A stretch of DNA of 16,433 nt from JAICIG01 sp035532215 (GCA_035532215.1 DATKRK010000065.1:1-16433); one strand, 5' to 3'. Counted from the first letter of the stretch, positions 1 to 5,768 are shown. Notes: generated from the sequence alone by a model not told the origin. A program made the numbers and translations.

Positions 1-36
1 ACGATTCAGACGCCGGGTCTTCGGGCGAGCGTCCAT
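1..36 (-). CDS. 5' end of a leftward gene, product unknown (partial)
   Basis: An ATG reading leftward from position 36 gives the open start MDARPKTRRLNR and continues off the left edge. It is preceded by a perfect AGGAGG ribosome-binding site (complement of 45-50) with an 8-nt spacer, which is the main reason to call it. Only 12 codons are visible and they are rich in Arg and Lys, so no function can be assigned. A second ATG at 44-42 sits directly against the Shine-Dalgarno sequence and is a poor start. It lies downstream of, and on the same strand as, the gene at 405-761, but the 368-bp gap argues against one operon. Confidence 0.5.
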   Translation of the reverse strand, partial: MDARPKTRRLNR

Positions 37-404
37 TCTCGCATCCTCCTACTTTGGTCAGCAGAAGGATGACGAATCAGGCGTTCACTGAAAACCCGGC
101 TTTTTCAAGTCACACCCGCAATCCGATAGAGTCAGGAAATCGAAAGCCCGCGTTCCGCGGCAAACGCCCTGATCTTTTGGCGGCCGACTTCAAAACCTTC
201 ATTTGCTGCTGTGAGCGAAGGGGCGGCGTAGGCGTAAATGGCCACGAGTCTTTTCCTGTCGAATGAGTGGCGCCCGAGATGACTGCATCGTACCGGGCGG
301 CGATCGAAACGCAAACACGGGAGCGTGTCGCCGTTTGAGACGCCGTCGAGGCCGGCTGTAACCCTCGCCACAAGGAGGTAGTGATACCATTTCAGAAAGC
401 TGGC
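37..404. other. Intergenic stretch with no convincing gene
   Basis: About 370 bases lie between the leftward gene starting at 36 and the stop of the leftward gene ending at 405. Short open frames exist on both strands (69-266 plus, 110-373 minus), but none has a properly spaced ribosome-binding site or a recognisable protein pattern. A perfect AAGGAGGT occurs at 373-380 on the plus strand, but it touches a GTG directly and leads only into a 39-codon frame antisense to the next gene. The stretch probably carries the promoter of the leftward gene at 36. Confidence 0.5.
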
Positions 405-761
405 CTATTCGGTCCACTCTCGGACGAAAAGACCTGCTCCGACAAGCGCAACGCCAGAGACGGCCAGCAGCCAGGGGTAGTCCGCCCCGAATGGCAATGA
501 GAACATGGCGCCTCCGAAGATGAGGAATGCGTCGCCGACCGCCCGGCGAATCTTCGCTGATTTCGGCTCGGTTAGAAGCGATCGGAATGCTTGTTGAACG
601 TCTGATTCTGTCACTGTGAGCGAGCCTCGATGTCTGGCGTTTTGGACGGACCTCGCGTAGAGAACCTGCTTGAACTCCGACGCTAGGCGGTCGCCCTCCT
701 CGGCCGTCCGCTGCGGCATAAAGTCCTGGAGGCTGAGGCTGTTTTTTTGTTCGTCCGTCAT
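405..761 (-). CDS. Small membrane protein with a half-histone-fold-like motif and two transmembrane segments
   Basis: The protein is 118 aa from the ATG at 761. This start is preferred to a TTG at 785 because a GGAGG (complement of 773-777) lies 11 nt upstream of it. Residues 1-26 are polar. Residues about 27-63 form a predicted helix-strand-helix in which N-A-R-H-R-G-S-L-T-V-T-E-S-D-V-Q-Q-A-F resembles the second half of an archaeal histone fold (helix 2, loop 2, helix 3: A-R-x-x-G-x-x-T-x-x-x-D-x-x-x-A). Two hydrophobic segments follow (about 73-93 and 97-113), separated by a short F-G-A-D-Y-P turn, with a charged R-E-W-T-E tail. The soluble part is therefore tethered to the inner membrane. 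The histone likeness is a motif reading only; AAA-lid helices share the same pattern. No partner gene is adjacent. It may be host or element DNA. Confidence 0.72.
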   Translation of the reverse strand: MTDEQKNSLSLQDFMPQRTAEEGDRLASEFKQVLYARSVQNARHRGSLTVTESDVQQAFRSLLTEPKSAKIRRAVGDAFLIFGGAMFSLPFGADYPWLLAVSGVALVGAGLFVREWTE

Positions 762-963
762 GCGTGGGCCGCCTCCGGGTGACAATCATCGTAGCATGGT
801 CTTCAGTGCGGCGCCCGTTCATTTTCCGTCTCCGCGCATCAGGTCGTTAAAACTCCGCACGAATCGCAGGATCGACCGCTCAGGGTTGCAGACAAGGATT
901 CCGCAAGCTTTTAGACCGAGCAATGCCCACAAGGATGCCGCCGCCAGGCTGCCGGCGAAGCGA
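762..963. other. Intergenic gap between two leftward genes
   Basis: About 200 bases lie between the start of the small membrane protein gene and the stop of the regulator gene. I see no supported coding frame, terminator with a T-run or tRNA here. The left boundary of the integrated element could lie in this gap or beyond it; no duplicate of the sequence near 7289 was recognised. Confidence 0.4.
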
Positions 964-1824
964 TCAGCTTACTTTTTCAAGCCAGCCCTTAATGGTTTGG
1001 ACGTCCGAGCCCGTCTCGCGGGCAATTTCTCGGAACGTCGCCCCCCTCGCGTGCATCGTCGCCGCAGTTTGCTTCCTGCCTCGGTATGCGCCAACCCGGC
1101 ACGTGTTGCCGCAATAGTGCTGTTCGGTGCTCGCCGCTTTGTCGGCTACCTGAAAGAACTTGCCGCAGCGATCGCAGCAGTAGATGCGTGCCTTCCGGTC
1201 GATGGCATCCAGGAGCCCCACCCAGATGGCATCAATCAACCGAGACTGGCGCGACACACGCTTGAGGTTATCGTCGATCGACCTCTCTCCTTCTCTGTAG
1301 TGCGGACGAATTTGTGCGGCCAACTGTTCAGTGTATTTCGACGCCATGTCGAACCGCCGGGCGTTGCGCAAGCGGTCGCGTTCGACCAGGAGCCCTAAAG
1401 CTCTGCGCATCTCCATAACCTGCTCGACGATATCGAAGAAGCTGTCACTCTGGCCCCATTCCCGCCTCGAAGGCGCATTAACACGATTGCGGTCGCTAAC
1501 TTCAAGCAGCCCGTTACGAGTCACGAAGCGCAAAATACCGTCGCGTGTCAGCTCGACGCCGGCTAACTCAAGAAAGAGCGTTGGGCGTTCAGAGGCATGG
1601 AACCGAGCCGCGATGTCCGAGCCATCGTAAGCACCCGCGCTTAAGTACAGCCCTTTCGCCTCCGCGGCCAAACCGGGATCGGCCTCCCACAAGTTCGCCC
1701 ACGAATTGACGGCGGCGCGGCTTTGATGAGTGGGAATGTGTTGAGCGATGGTCGCGTCGAGGTCGGGACCGTGCCAACAATACTCGCGAAAAACCGGAAA
1801 TCCTTGATCGAGGCGGTCTGTCAT
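964..1824 (-). CDS. Zinc-finger and helix-turn-helix protein, probable element regulator
   Basis: The protein is 286 aa from the ATG at 1824. The frame stays open further upstream to 1974, but that part overlaps the promoter region and does not look like protein. Residues 20-210 are mainly helical and unassigned. A four-cysteine cluster follows, C217-x2-C220 and C238-x3-C242, then an Arg-rich A-Y-R-G-R-K stretch. This layout recalls the CGNR zinc finger found at the C-terminus of ABATE-domain proteins, though the CGNR sequence itself is not intact (C-G-N-T). Residues about 258-285 (F-R-E-I-A-R-E-T-G-S-D-V-Q-T-I-K-G-W-L) form a resolvase-like helix-turn-helix. It is transcribed away from the excisionase-like gene, the place usually held by the master regulator in satellites and prophages. 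No strong Shine-Dalgarno is visible. The DNA-binding role is likely; the control role is inferred. Confidence 0.75.
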   Translation of the reverse strand: MTDRLDQGFPVFREYCWHGPDLDATIAQHIPTHQSRAAVNSWANLWEADPGLAAEAKGLYLSAGAYDGSDIAARFHASERPTLFLELAGVELTRDGILRFVTRNGLLEVSDRNRVNAPSRREWGQSDSFFDIVEQVMEMRRALGLLVERDRLRNARRFDMASKYTEQLAAQIRPHYREGERSIDDNLKRVSRQSRLIDAIWVGLLDAIDRKARIYCCDRCGKFFQVADKAASTEQHYCGNTCRVGAYRGRKQTAATMHARGATFREIARETGSDVQTIKGWLEKVS

Positions 1825-1888
1825 TTCACGCGACTTCGAGGGGAGCGGGGAGCGGGGGCGGCCGGCGATCTGCGTACATGAAGAAAAT

Positions 1889-1917
1889 ATTGTGTTCGTG
1901 TTGTGGCATCCAGTCAA
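1889..1917 (-). promoter_or_regulatory. Predicted leftward promoter of the zinc-finger regulator
   Basis: Read on the minus strand, TTGACT (complement of 1912-1917, five of six matches to the -35 consensus) is followed after 17 bases by CACAAT (complement of 1889-1894, four of six matches to the -10). Transcription would begin near 1881 and leave a leader of about 57 nt before the ATG at 1824. Confidence 0.45.
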
Positions 1918-1929
1918 GTGCAGTACATT
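1901..1929 (+). promoter_or_regulatory. Predicted rightward promoter of the excisionase-led operon
   Basis: TTGTGG at 1901-1906 and TACATT at 1924-1929 are separated by 17 bases. Transcription would start near 1936, about 32 nt before the ATG at 1968. The -35 box is weak (three of six matches), so it may need an activator. It overlaps the leftward promoter, so the two should interfere. Confidence 0.4.
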
Positions 1930-1967
1930 CAGTCGCGTCCAAGTTTGTGTCAACAAAAGGAACGCAA

Positions 1968-2177
1968 ATGGCACTCCCAGAAATCACCGCCGGCTCGCGG
2001 ACGGGATTGGCAATGGTCCCCGAGGTGGCTGCCCATCTCAAGGTCTCGCGATCCAAGGTCTACCAGATGATGGATGCCGGGGAGTTGCGATTCGTGAAAC
2101 TCGGCGGCTCGAGGCGTGTCCGCTGGGAGGACGTCGACGAGCTTGTCCGTCGGAATACGTGCGGCGCGCAGCAGTAG
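1968..2177 (+). CDS. Excisionase-family helix-turn-helix DNA-binding protein
   Basis: The protein is 69 aa from the ATG at 1968. This start is preferred to the longer frame from 1878 because AAAAGG (1955-1960) lies 7 nt upstream and the longer start would fall inside the promoter. Residues 16-63 match the HTH_17/MerR-like excisionase pattern: V-P-E-V-A-A-H-L-K-V-S-R-S-K-V-Y-Q-M (helix-turn-helix), then a two-strand wing (G-E-L-R-F-V-K-L-G-G-S-R-R-V-R-W) and a closing helix E-D-V-D-E-L-V. Such proteins bind attachment DNA to direct the integrase toward excision, or act as transcription factors. The integrase lies about 4 kb away at the other end of the element, so a direct excision role is plausible but not shown by the sequence. 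Confidence 0.82.
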   Translation: MALPEITAGSRTGLAMVPEVAAHLKVSRSKVYQMMDAGELRFVKLGGSRRVRWEDVDELVRRNTCGAQQ

Positions 2178-2207
2178 CAAAGCACCCGGCGGCCGGCGCG
2201 AAAAAAT

Positions 2208-2239
2208 GCCCGGCAAACGCGGACGAGGCGTCGCCGGGC
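2208..2239 (+). promoter_or_regulatory. Hairpin just upstream of a ribosome-binding site
   Basis: GCCCGGC (2208-2214) and GCCGGGC (2233-2239) can pair as a perfect 7-bp GC stem with an 18-nt loop. The next gene's Shine-Dalgarno (2241-2246) begins two bases later. The stem could affect translation of the 68-aa gene. There is no T-run, so a terminator is unlikely. A 14-codon frame (2206-2250) runs through it. Confidence 0.3.
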
Positions 2240-2254
2240 GAAAGGAATAAGCAA

Positions 2255-2461
2255 GTGAACGATACAGCCACATGCAGCGCGCGTCAAGTTGCGCGACAGC
2301 TCGAGCCTGGGCCTGAGCAACCAGGCCGTCTCACAGAGCAGATCGCGGCCATCGCGTATTACCTCTCGATCGACGCGGCCGAGCGGCGCCGCGATCCGGT
2401 TGGCTGCTGGGCAGCAGCTCGTTGGCACGCGATCCCGCATGTCCGGAGGATTGCCGCGTGA
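2255..2461 (+). CDS. Small protein of unknown function, first gene of the coupled replication module
   Basis: The protein is 68 aa from a GTG at 2255. AAAGGA (2241-2246) lies 8 nt upstream, and this start avoids the earlier part of the frame, which overlaps the excisionase-like gene. The stop TGA at 2459-2461 overlaps the GTG start of the nuclease gene (GTGA), a sign of translational coupling. Residues about 28-60 (I-A-A-I-A-Y-Y-L ... R-R-R-D-P-V-G-C-W-A-A-A-R-W-H) loosely recall DUF2934, whose members carry an I-A-x-x-A-Y-x-L-W start and a W-x-x-A-E end; the match is not strong. No membrane segment or catalytic motif is visible. Its position suggests a role in replication or recombination of the element. 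Confidence 0.6.
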   Translation: MNDTATCSARQVARQLEPGPEQPGRLTEQIAAIAYYLSIDAAERRRDPVGCWAAARWHAIPHVRRIAA

Positions 2462-2973
2462 CCGATCGTGCGTTGCCCGCCGAGCTGGATCCGTCGACGC
2501 TGGTGATTCTCGTCGACCAGCAGGAGAAAAGCCCGGCCGACGTCTCGCCCTGCCGCACCGAGTTCGCGCACCTGGCCGTCGGCGATTACTCGCTGAAGCA
2601 CTTGGGCAACGAGGCTGTCGTCGAACGTAAGAGCGAAGCCGATTTGCTCGCTTGTCTCGGAGTCGAACGCGATCGGTTTAGCCGCCAAGTCTTGCGGCTG
2701 ATGGGCTGCCGGCATCGCGTGCTCGTTGTCGAGTCGACCTGGGAGCGGCTTTCTGCCGGCGGCTGGCGGAGCAAGATCACCCCGGCGTCGGTGATCGGCA
2801 GTCTGACGGGCCTGATGGCGGACGGGCTGCCGGTGGCCCTCGTCGGCGACCACGAACAGGCCGGCCGGTTCATTTCGAGATTCTTTTTTATCGTCGCCAG
2901 GCGCCGGCTCCGTGAATCGCGCGGCCTCATCGGCGCCATCGCCGAGAGGAAGAAAACAGGAGGCGGCGATTGA
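2458..2973 (+). CDS. ERCC4-type (XPF/MUS81-like) nuclease
   Basis: The protein is 171 aa from a GTG at 2458, preceded by GGAGGA (2444-2449) at 8 nt and overlapping the upstream stop. It carries the ERCC4 nuclease signature. V-D-Q-Q-E-K (D20, E23) ends the first strand, V-G-D-Y (D43) follows, and E56-R57-K58-x3-D62 gives the exact E-R-K-x3-D metal-binding motif. R-F-S-R-Q-V-L-R-L and the strand R-V-L-V-V-E-S complete the fold. The eukaryotic C-terminal helix-hairpin-helix dimer is missing, as in many small phage and plasmid ERCC4 proteins. The family cuts branched or 3'-flap DNA structures. Here it is coupled to the helicase gene (TGATG overlap), so it probably acts on replication forks or recombination intermediates of the element. 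Confidence 0.88.
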   Translation: MTDRALPAELDPSTLVILVDQQEKSPADVSPCRTEFAHLAVGDYSLKHLGNEAVVERKSEADLLACLGVERDRFSRQVLRLMGCRHRVLVVESTWERLSAGGWRSKITPASVIGSLTGLMADGLPVALVGDHEQAGRFISRFFFIVARRRLRESRGLIGAIAERKKTGGGD

Positions 2974-4904
2974 TGGCGACCGCAACGACCTTTCAAACCA
3001 ACGTCGAGAACTGGCTCGCCGAGATCGGAGTGGCAGTCATCGAGCAGGCCGAGGGCGCCTTTGTGGTGCGGTGCCTTGGAAACTGCGGCGGCAGACGCCA
3101 AGTGAACGCAGAGACCGGCGAGAGCATGTGCGAGAGTTGCGAGCAGCACTTTATCGCCATTGGATTCACGAGGGTGCACTGCAACATCACGCTCGAGAAA
3201 TCGCGAGAAATTGTCGAAAGGCACGGCCTCATTCGGCCGGCTACCAGCGAGGCCGAAACGGCCGGCGGCTCGAGCAAGCCGGCGCCAAAGGTCGCGGCGA
3301 CTGCAGCCATCCCGCGGTTTCAAGAACCTCATGAAATCCTTGATCGTCAAGGGGAACCCCACAGCTTACGTAGTGAGAAGGGGTTGCTTGCATGCATTTT
3401 GCTCGATCCCCACAACCTGGCCGAGGTCGGCTTCCTTCAACCCGACGAATTCTACAATCCCGATTGCCGTCGTGTTTTCGAGGCGATGCGTGAGCTCGCA
3501 AAGGAGGGCAAGCTTGTTGACGAGTCGTTCTTATACGACAGGCTTGTCGCAAGTATGGCAATCGACGGGCGGGAAGCGCTCTTCCTCAAAGAAATCGCCG
3601 ACACCGAAGCAAATGCCCACAATGCGGTGCTTCATGCGAAGGAGATCATCAAAAAGGCCAGCCAGCGCAACGTGCACAAGGCAGCGGTGCGCATGCTGCA
3701 GTTGGCCGCCGACAACCTGGCCGCGAGTCGCGGTCACGACAACTGGCTCAAGGAGGTACGTGAGGTAGCGGCTGCCGCTACTCAACAAAGCCGTGCGGCG
3801 GATTCGAAGCGGTTCCAGATCTACAATTCCGCCGAGCTCGCCGGCATGAAGTTCCAGGAGAACGCCATCATCGAGAACGTGATGATTGAAGGGCAGCCTG
3901 GCGGCCTCTTCGGCGGTACGAAAATGCTGAAGACGACGCTGGCGGTCGATGCCGGGATCAGCATCGCGTCCGCGACGGACTTCCTCGGCTGCGAATTCTT
4001 CCGCGTGCCGCAAGCCCGGCGGGTGATGATCATGTCGGCCGAAAGCGGCCTGAAGGAACTCCAAAGAAACGCTCGCCGAATCGCGGAAGCGCGCGATCTC
4101 GAACTGGCCGAGCTGCAATACCTGCTTTGGAGCGATCGCGTTCCGTTCCTCGGTACAGACGCCGATCCCGCAATCCTGGCCGAACAAGTCAAGGAGCACG
4201 GAGTCGAGGTGCTGTTTCTCGACCCGGCGTACCAGATGCTCGATCCACGCGATTCAGGGAACCTGTTTGCACAGGGCATCCAGCTTCGCCGGCTTCTCGA
4301 CGTTTGCCGCGATGCGGGGTGCGATTTCATGCTGCTCCACCACACGACCCGGACCGCCAGCAGACAGTACGAGCAGCCGACCCTTACCGACGCATCATGG
4401 GCCGGTTTTTCCGAGTTCGTCGGCCAGTGGATGCTCGTTGCCCGGCGGCGTCCCTACGTGGCCGGCTCTGGAACCCACGAGCTCTGGCTTGAGTTTGGCG
4501 CCCGCGGGGCGCATCAGGCCGGCTGGGCCTTGGACGTCGACGAACGCTCCGACGAATGTGGAAGGCCGCAGGCTTGGTCAGCGACTATTCGTGCGGCCAG
4601 TGAGGTCCGCGCGGAGGCCGAAGAGGAGAAAGCGGCCAAAGAAGCCCGAAAAGCCTCCGCCGCGCAAGAACGCAATGCCAAGCGGCTCAACGACGACAAG
4701 GCCGCCGTACTTAAGCTTCTCGCTGAGTTGCCCAGCGGCGAGACAAAAAACAAGATTCGCGCTGATGCGCACCTGAACAGCCACGAGCGGACCGTGGCGG
4801 CAGTCGACGCTCTGCTTGAGGAGGGAAAGATCGTCGAGTGCGAAATCCGCAAGAGCGGCCAGAAAACTCCGCAGGCAGCTTACAAGTTAAAGGCGGTCAG
4901 ATGA
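2973..4904 (+). CDS. RepA-like AAA_25 replicative helicase with DnaB N-terminal and zinc-binding domains
   Basis: The protein is 643 aa from the ATG at 2973, with AGGAGG (2958-2963) 9 nt upstream. A TTG one codon earlier is less likely. Domain order: a four-cysteine cluster (C34, C38, C53, C56) in an N-terminal zinc-ribbon-like part; a linker; a DnaB-N-like helical domain at about 130-235 (S-E-K-G-L-L-A-C-I-L-L-D-P ... F-Y-N-P-D-C-R-R-V-F-E-A-M); an AAA_25/RepA-type RecA ATPase at about 285-520; a charged coiled stretch at 545-575; and a winged helix at about 577-640. The P-loop is G-G-T-K-M-L-K-T (314-321), with Leu before the catalytic Lys. V-L-F-L-D (413-417) is Walker B and L-L-H-H-T-T-R (454-460) is sensor-like. 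A hexameric helicase that starts replication of the element at the adjacent repeat block is the best reading. No primase catalytic motif was seen. Confidence 0.85.
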   Translation: MATATTFQTNVENWLAEIGVAVIEQAEGAFVVRCLGNCGGRRQVNAETGESMCESCEQHFIAIGFTRVHCNITLEKSREIVERHGLIRPATSEAETAGGSSKPAPKVAATAAIPRFQEPHEILDRQGEPHSLRSEKGLLACILLDPHNLAEVGFLQPDEFYNPDCRRVFEAMRELAKEGKLVDESFLYDRLVASMAIDGREALFLKEIADTEANAHNAVLHAKEIIKKASQRNVHKAAVRMLQLAADNLAASRGHDNWLKEVREVAAAATQQSRAADSKRFQIYNSAELAGMKFQENAIIENVMIEGQPGGLFGGTKMLKTTLAVDAGISIASATDFLGCEFFRVPQARRVMIMSAESGLKELQRNARRIAEARDLELAELQYLLWSDRVPFLGTDADPAILAEQVKEHGVEVLFLDPAYQMLDPRDSGNLFAQGIQLRRLLDVCRDAGCDFMLLHHTTRTASRQYEQPTLTDASWAGFSEFVGQWMLVARRRPYVAGSGTHELWLEFGARGAHQAGWALDVDERSDECGRPQAWSATIRAASEVRAEAEEEKAAKEARKASAAQERNAKRLNDDKAAVLKLLAELPSGETKNKIRADAHLNSHERTVAAVDALLEEGKIVECEIRKSGQKTPQAAYKLKAVR

Positions 4905-4914
4905 GGTTCAAGAG

Positions 4915-5033
4915 CAGTCGGGCCAGTCGGGGCAGTCGGTCAAAATCAGTCAGGCGGACCGCCTGGGACCGACTGGGGCAGGTAGTCGGTCAAAATGCCC
5001 CCTATGTAATAGGGGCATTGACCCGACTGACTG
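4915..5033. repeat. Iteron and inverted-repeat cluster, candidate replication origin
   Basis: Three CAGTCGG copies stand at an exact 9-bp period (4915, 4924, 4933). AGTCGGTCAAAAT is repeated perfectly at 4934-4946 and 4984-4996, 50 bp apart. CAGGCGG-A-CCGCCTG (4951-4965) is a perfect palindrome around one base. CAGTC occurs four times on the plus strand in the left part, and its complement GACTG three times in the right part (4971, 5025, 5029). The block fills the gap after the helicase gene. Rep-type proteins bind such iterons at origins, so an origin is the leading idea. An operator array is the alternative. Confidence 0.6.
4994..5019. repeat. Imperfect hairpin within the repeat block
   Basis: AATGCCCC (4994-5001) and TAT (5003-5005) pair with ATA (5009-5011) and GGGGCATT (5012-5019) around a GTA loop, with one bulged C at 5002. 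The longer flanks pair imperfectly as well (about 4980-5036). On the minus strand the stem is followed by TTTT, so a weak leftward terminator is possible; on the plus strand there is no T-run. A cruciform at an origin fits the surrounding iterons. Confidence 0.5.
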
Positions 5034-5076
5034 CCTGGTCCCCAACGAAGTGTGTACCGAGTGATCGGAGGCAACG

Positions 5077-5259
5077 ATGACCTCAAGCAGAAAGGCTCCA
5101 GCAAAGCGCCGAGGCCGAAAGCCATTCTGCACGCCTGAACAGTTTCAAGTGCTGGCCGGAATCAAACAGCGCGAACTCGCCCGACGCGCGGCCGAGGAGG
5201 CGAGCCTTAAGGCCCCCTCTGATGGAAAACGACGAACGGGGCGAAGGAGAGTGAAATGA
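5077..5259 (+). CDS. Small basic protein with an AT-hook-like motif
   Basis: The protein is 60 aa from the ATG at 5077, with CGGAGG (5066-5071) 5 nt upstream, so the start is well supported. The N-terminus R-K-A-P-A-K-R-R-G-R-K-P-F (5-17) contains an R-G-R-K-P core close to the AT-hook R-G-R-P that lies in the minor groove. A helix (about 20-44, P-E-Q-F-Q-V-L-A-G-I-K-Q-R-E-L) and a basic tail K-R-R-T-G-R-R-R-V-K follow. The net charge is strongly positive, which points to nucleic-acid binding. It begins 44 bp after the repeat block and overlaps the next small frame by ATGA. It could be an origin accessory or architectural protein; no named family is recognised. Confidence 0.65.
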   Translation: MTSSRKAPAKRRGRKPFCTPEQFQVLAGIKQRELARRAAEEASLKAPSDGKRRTGRRRVK

Positions 5260-5390
5260 ACATGCTTCCCCGATCCGAAAAAGCCGCCGCCTGGGCGGAA
5301 AGGCATCCGCCAGCGGAACGCCGAGCATTTCCGACCCGCAGGATTTTCGCCACCAACGTGATCCACCCGCCAACGAACGCAACAAGTTGA
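5256..5390 (+). CDS. 44-aa ORF coupled to the basic protein, function unknown
   Basis: An ATG at 5256 overlaps the upstream stop as ATGA and has AAGGAGA (5244-5250) at 5 nt, a strong ribosome-binding site. The frame ends at TGA 5388-5390. A second Met two codons in is an alternative start. The product has a polar helical first half (S-E-K-A-A-A-W-A-E-R-H-P) and a basic second half, with no membrane segment or known motif. The start signals are good but the protein is too short for a family assignment; it could be a leader peptide controlling the HTH gene that follows. Confidence 0.42.
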   Translation: MNMLPRSEKAAAWAERHPPAERRAFPTRRIFATNVIHPPTNATS

Positions 5391-5731
5391 TTTCCGAGGA
5401 AGCCCGATGGCTGAACACCGAAGCTGGAAACCGATTACCGTCCCCCCCCGCAATGCCCATGCCAGCGGCACAAGCTCCGGCGTCCGCGATCACCGTGGCC
5501 TCGCAGCCGGCCGTACGCCCGGCGCCCGAGCCTGTGTTGTTGACCGAGGCTGAGGCCGCCGACGCGATGCGCGTCTCGTTGTCGATCGTCGACCGGCTGA
5601 TCCGCAACGGTGAGTTGCCCGTCGTGCGCTTCGAGCAGCGCATCGTCCGCGTTCGCACCGTCGACTTGCATGCCTTCGCCGAGCGGCGCCTGGTCGAAGC
5701 GGGCGATGGCGCCGAATCGCAAAAAAACTAG
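5387..5731 (+). CDS. Second excisionase-like HTH protein, start uncertain (possible frameshift)
   Basis: The HTH-coding frame runs to TAG at 5729-5731. Residues about 50-100 give the excisionase-like pattern V-L-L-T-E-A-E-A-A-D-A-M-R-V-S-L-S-I-V-D-R-L-I-R, then a wing (G-E-L-P-V-V-R-F) and V-D-L-H-A-F-A. A Pro/Ala-rich linker (residues 18-48) precedes it. The only upstream start in this frame is a TTG at 5387 without a ribosome-binding site; an ATG at 5453 also lacks one. An ATG at 5407 does have GAGGA (5396-5400) at 6 nt, but it is in another frame and stops within the HTH region. Removing one base from the eight-C run at 5442-5449 would join that start to the HTH frame as M-A-E-H-R-S-W-K-P-I-T-V-P-P-A-M-P-M. 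The gene is therefore intact by slippage, phase-variable, mutated, or mis-sequenced. Confidence 0.65.
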   Translation: MISEEARWLNTEAGNRLPSPPAMPMPAAQAPASAITVASQPAVRPAPEPVLLTEAEAADAMRVSLSIVDRLIRNGELPVVRFEQRIVRVRTVDLHAFAERRLVEAGDGAESQKN

Positions 5732-5759
5732 TTGCCCAATGGGAACGCGCCTGTAGAAT
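5732..5759 (+). promoter_or_regulatory. Predicted promoter for the XRE-integrase pair
   Basis: TTGCCC (5732-5737) and TAGAAT (5754-5759) are separated by 16 bases; TAGAAT matches the -10 consensus at five of six positions. Transcription would begin near 5766, only about three bases before the ATG at 5769, which would make the message leaderless or nearly so. That agrees with the lack of a Shine-Dalgarno sequence there. Confidence 0.5.
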
Positions 5760-5768
5760 GCTCCCGCC

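Noticed and set aside
69..266. Plus-strand frame starting MTNQAFTENP
   Set aside because: The AAGG before the ATG has no spacer, and the protein has no recognisable features. It also lies across the probable promoter of the leftward gene at 36.
373..500. Perfect AAGGAGGT followed by GTG
   Set aside because: The Shine-Dalgarno touches the start codon, and the frame is only 39 codons, antisense to a better-supported gene.
670..1398. Plus-strand open frame of 242 codons
   Set aside because: It runs antisense to both the small membrane protein gene and the zinc-finger gene, has no ribosome-binding site and no recognisable domain.
4915..5033. CRISPR-like repeats
   Set aside because: The repeat units are 7-13 bp without uniform spacers of 25-40 bp, and no cas genes are present. 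Iterons fit better.
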